Of a stretch of DNA of 64,000 nucleotides, positions 61,764 to 64,000 are shown piece after piece. The notes below the pieces were generated by a model that saw only the letters and a list, made by a program, of their open reading frames with translations, made no database searches and was not told where the DNA came from. This DNA comes from Mycolicibacterium rhodesiae JS60 (GTDB lineage Bacteria; Actinomycetota; Actinomycetes; Mycobacteriales; Mycobacteriaceae). Location of the stretch: the NCBI GenBank assembly GCA_000230935.2, contig AGIQ01000009.1, positions 1-64,000 on the forward strand, read 5' to 3'. The position numbers and the translations under genes are program-made. Every line of letters starts with the position of its first letter. Position 1 is the stretch's first letter.

Positions 61764-62063
61764 TCATTTTGGGTTGGCGTCCCGAGACAGGTAGCCGACC
61801 GCGCGACGCATCACTTCAGCCTCCTGCTCGAGGAGTTTGATCCGCTTGTGCGCTTCACGCAGCTGCGCGGCCACATCGTCAGCGGCCGCCGCAGACGCGC
61901 CGGGCCGGTCGCCACCGTCCTCACGGTCGGCGATCTTGAGCCAGCGATGCAGGCAGGCTTCCGAGATGCCGAAGTCCTTCGCGATTTGGCGCAGCGGCGC
62001 CTCACCCTTGCGGGCCACAGCGATGACGTCGGCTCGGAACTCGGCAGGAAACGGTTTCGGCAC
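61764..62063 (-). CDS. IS3-family OrfA (type C)
   Basis: A 99-aa protein with an HTH_Tnp_1 domain (FPAEFRADVIAVARKGEA, FGISEACLHRWL) and a leucine-zipper-like helix (LREAHKRIKLLEQEAEVMRR). Intact; its partner orfB overlaps by ATGA and is disrupted. Confidence 0.88.
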   Translation of the reverse strand: MPKPFPAEFRADVIAVARKGEAPLRQIAKDFGISEACLHRWLKIADREDGGDRPGASAAAADDVAAQLREAHKRIKLLEQEAEVMRRAVGYLSRDANPK

Positions 62064-62142
62064 GAGATTGATCCTTCCAGCGAGGACGAATCCTCACAGG
62101 TCAGGAGTCAACCAAACCGGGGGCAGTCCCGGGTGATACCGC

Positions 62143-64000
62143 TCAGGTGAGGACCATCAACAGGTCGCCGCCTTCGACCTGGGCCCTGGCGGCGACTGCT
62201 ATGCGGTTGACAGTGCCGGCCTTTGTGGCAGTGATCGCCGCTTCCATCTTCATTGCCTCGATCGTCGCCAACGTCTGCCCGGCCTCCACCGCGTCACCCT
62301 GGGCCACGGTCACCGTGACCACACCGGCGAACGGCGCTGCAACATGATCGGGATTGGTCTTATCGGCCCTCTCGGACACCGGGATATCCGAGGCGATCGA
62401 CCGATCCCGGACCATCACCGGCCGCAATTGTCCGTTGATGATGCACATGACTGTGCGCATGCCCCGCTCGTCGGCGTCGCTGATCGCTTCCAACCCGATC
62501 AGCAACTCCACCCCAGGTTCCAGTGTGACCCGGTGTTCCTCACCATGGCGTAGCCCGTAGAAGAACTGGTTCGCCGAAAGCCGCGATGTGTCACCGAACT
62601 CCTCGCGGTGCGCCTCGAACTCGGCCGTTGGTCCCGCGAACAACAGATGATTGAGCACTGCCCGACGTTTCGGCCCCGGCGCGGCCAAGGCCGCATCCTG
62701 CTCAACGGTCAACTCCTGTTCGGGTTTCGCCGGGCCTCGGCCGTCGAGAGCCTTGGTGCGCAACGGTTCCGGCCACCCCCCCGGCGGATCCCCCAGCTCT
62801 CCACGCAGAAATCCGATCACGCTATCCGGGATGTCGTAACGGCCCGGCTCGGCCGCGAACTCCTCGGCACTCGCCCCGGCACCGACCAGCGACAACGCCA
62901 GATCCCCTACCACCTTGCTCGACGGGGTGACTTTAACCAAGCGCCCCAGCACGCGATCAGCACCAGCGTAGGCGTTTTCAACGTCTTCGAACCTGTCCCC
63001 CAATCCCAACGCGATGGCCTGCTGCCGCAGGTTACTCAATTGTCCACCTGGGATCTCGTGGGTATACACCCGTCCGGTCGGGGCCGCCAGTCCGGACTCG
63101 AACGGGGCGTACACCTTTCGCAGCGCCTCCCAATACGGCTCAAGATCGCACACCGCCGACAACGACAACCCGGTGTCGAACTCGGTGCGCGCCGCTGCGG
63201 CCACAATCGACGACAGCGACGGCTGACTGGTGCTGCCGGACAACGGCGCCGCCGCCCCGTCGACCGCATCCGCCCCGGCAGACCACGCCGCGGCATAAGT
63301 CGCCAACTGACCGCCCGGAGTGTCATGGGTATGCACGTGCACCGGCAGGTCGAACCGCAATTTCAACGCCGCCACCAACGTGGCTGCAGCTGGGGCGCGC
63401 AACAATCCGGCCATGTCCTTGATAGCCAGCACGTGCGCACCTGAATCGACGATCGCCTCTGCCAACCGCAGGTAATAGTCCAGCGTGTAGAGATCTTCGC
63501 CCGGATCGGAGAGATCCCCAGTATACGACATCGCCACCTCGGCGATCGTCGTGCCGGTATTGAGCACCGCATCGATCGCCGGGCGCATGGCAACAATGTT
63601 GTTCAGCGAATCAAAGATCCGGAAGATGTCCACACCAGTCTGTGCCGCTTCCTCGACGAACGCGGAGGTCACTTGTTCGGGATAGGGCGTGTACCCGACG
63701 GTGTTGCGGCCGCGGAGCAGCATCTGCAGGCAGATGTTCGGCAGCGCCTCGCGCAGTGCCGCCAACCGATCCCAGGGATCCTGCTTAAGGAACCGCAATG
63801 CCACATCATAAGTTGCGCCGCCCCAACATTCGACCGACAGCAGCTCGGGCGTCATGCGCGCGATGTACGGGGCGACCCGCATTAACCCACTGGTCCGCAC
63901 CCGCGTCGCCAAGAGTGACTGATGCGCATCCCGGAATGTCGTATCCGTGACACCGACCGTTTTGGATTCCCGCATCCACAGCGCGAAGCCCTCAGGACCG
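62143..64000 (-). CDS. pyc: pyruvate carboxylase, C-terminal half (cut by window edge)
   Basis: The frame is open to the edge, reading GPEGFALWMRESK before the carboxyltransferase domain, so the ATG at 63975 is internal and the biotin carboxylase domain lies outside. Visible are TDTTFRDAHQSLLATRVRT at the start of the carboxyltransferase barrel, QMLLRGRNTVGYTPYPE, the active-site lysine in LAIKDMAGLL, and the biotinyl site ATIEAMKMEA near the C terminus. It would make oxaloacetate from pyruvate and bicarbonate. The GPEGF linker favours pyruvate carboxylase over oxaloacetate decarboxylase alpha chains. An IS3 element abuts its 3' end. Confidence 0.94.
   Translation of the reverse strand, partial: GPEGFALWMRESKTVGVTDTTFRDAHQSLLATRVRTSGLMRVAPYIARMTPELLSVECWGGATYDVALRFLKQDPWDRLAALREALPNICLQMLLRGRNTVGYTPYPEQVTSAFVEEAAQTGVDIFRIFDSLNNIVAMRPAIDAVLNTGTTIAEVAMSYTGDLSDPGEDLYTLDYYLRLAEAIVDSGAHVLAIKDMAGLLRAPAAATLVAALKLRFDLPVHVHTHDTPGGQLATYAAAWSAGADAVDGAAAPLSGSTSQPSLSSIVAAAARTEFDTGLSLSAVCDLEPYWEALRKVYAPFESGLAAPTGRVYTHEIPGGQLSNLRQQAIALGLGDRFEDVENAYAGADRVLGRLVKVTPSSKVVGDLALSLVGAGASAEEFAAEPGRYDIPDSVIGFLRGELGDPPGGWPEPLRTKALDGRGPAKPEQELTVEQDAALAAPGPKRRAVLNHLLFAGPTAEFEAHREEFGDTSRLSANQFFYGLRHGEEHRVTLEPGVELLIGLEAISDADERGMRTVMCIINGQLRPVMVRDRSIASDIPVSERADKTNPDHVAAPFAGVVTVTVAQGDAVEAGQTLATIEAMKMEAAITATKAGTVNRIAVAARAQVEGGDLLMVLT

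Larger units (their letters stand above)
59452..61767 (-). pseudogene. IS3-family OrfB (type C) split by IS30 element
   Basis: The N-terminal part (61767-61186) contains WLADITER and VDSDRGSQ. The C-terminal part resumes at 59740 as FRSRKF, then, after a one-base insertion in a T run (about 59718), VQVLSHNGLHGSMGRVG and the catalytic Glu in NAAMESFF, ending at 59452. All three DDE residues exist, but the nested element and the frameshift abolish the protein. The start overlaps the orfA stop as ATGA. Confidence 0.88.
59412..62130 (-). mobile_element. IS3-family element (type C) carrying a nested IS30-family element
   Basis: The ends read GGGACTGCCCCGAGTTCAGT (59412) and, on the other strand, GGGACTGCCCCCGGTTTGGT (from 62130), both continuing to GTTGACTC. 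GGG on each side is a likely 3-base target duplication. Without the nested element the length is about 1.27 kb, normal for IS3. It inserted 12 bases beyond the pyruvate carboxylase stop codon. Confidence 0.88.

Noticed and set aside
1..64000. CRISPR arrays, tRNA or rRNA genes
   Set aside because: No regularly spaced identical repeats of 25-40 bases and no cloverleaf-like or rRNA-like stretch was noticed on reading; a dedicated scan was not possible.
1..64000. Relaxase, RepA or ParAB genes expected on a conjugative plasmid
   Set aside because: No protein shows the relaxase three-histidine motif or a replication initiator pattern; the only ParA-like protein is EspI inside the ESX locus. They may lie outside the window.

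Overview
The window looks like part of a mycobacterial plasmid or integrated plasmid-like element. The DNA is GC-rich, genes are tightly packed with GTGA/ATGA start-stop overlaps, and there is a complete ESX (type VII) secretion locus with PE, PPE, Esx, EspG, EspI, EccA-E and MycP. Beside it is a type IV secretion (T4SS) operon with a VirB4 ATPase, a TcpC/VirB8-like protein and a VirD4/TraG-like coupling protein. This pairing is the hallmark of the pRAW-like conjugative plasmids of mycobacteria, where both secretion systems are needed for transfer. No relaxase, replication initiator or partition pair is visible, so the rest of the backbone lies outside the window.

Layout. (1) 1-195: end of an IS3-family element that cuts the 3' end of a DNA methylase-helicase gene. 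(2) 0.1-10.5 kb, minus strand: transfer operon with regulator, membrane protein, coupling ATPase, winged-helix protein, a 58-aa membrane protein, a small coupling-protein-like protein, a 198-aa protein and the methylase-helicase. (3) 10.5-18.8 kb, plus strand: T4SS operon, ending in two small genes that each carry a one-base frameshift. (4) 19-37.6 kb, minus strand: ESX-P locus in the order eccB-eccC-PE-PPE-esxB-esxA-espG-espI-eccD-mycP-eccE-eccA, followed by a plasmid hypothetical. (5) 38-50 kb: accessory island that looks like defence. It holds two paralogous unknown proteins around an AlbA/Schlafen-type protein, a gene split by a complete IS3-family element, a four-gene QueC-containing operon resembling Qat but with a PD-(D/E)XK nuclease in place of QatA and QatD, and a PIN-like nuclease. 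(6) 50-52 kb: an IS110-family element, with a putative bridge RNA, splitting another gene. (7) 52.4-54 kb: an NlpC/P60 hydrolase and a small paralogue that probably belong to the transfer machinery. (8) 55-59.2 kb: two enzymes of the coenzyme M-dependent epoxyalkane pathway, an R-type 2-hydroxypropyl-CoM dehydrogenase (xecD) and 2-oxopropyl-CoM reductase/carboxylase (xecC), separated by an internally deleted IS3-family element. (9) 59.4-62.1 kb: an IS3-family element split by an IS30-family element. (10) 62.1-64 kb: the C-terminal half of pyruvate carboxylase, running off the right edge.

How it fits together. The T4SS and ESX-P genes would form the conjugation apparatus. The NlpC/P60 protein could open peptidoglycan, and the methylase-helicase is of a type often carried by transfer elements. 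The catabolic genes suggest a host able to use, or once able to use, propene or a related alkene, but the epoxide:CoM transferase and CoM synthesis genes are not in view. The many insertion sequences, three reconstructable IS insertions and several frameshifts point to a mosaic element undergoing rearrangement. The most promising new biology is the QueC-like operon at 44.9-48.7 kb.
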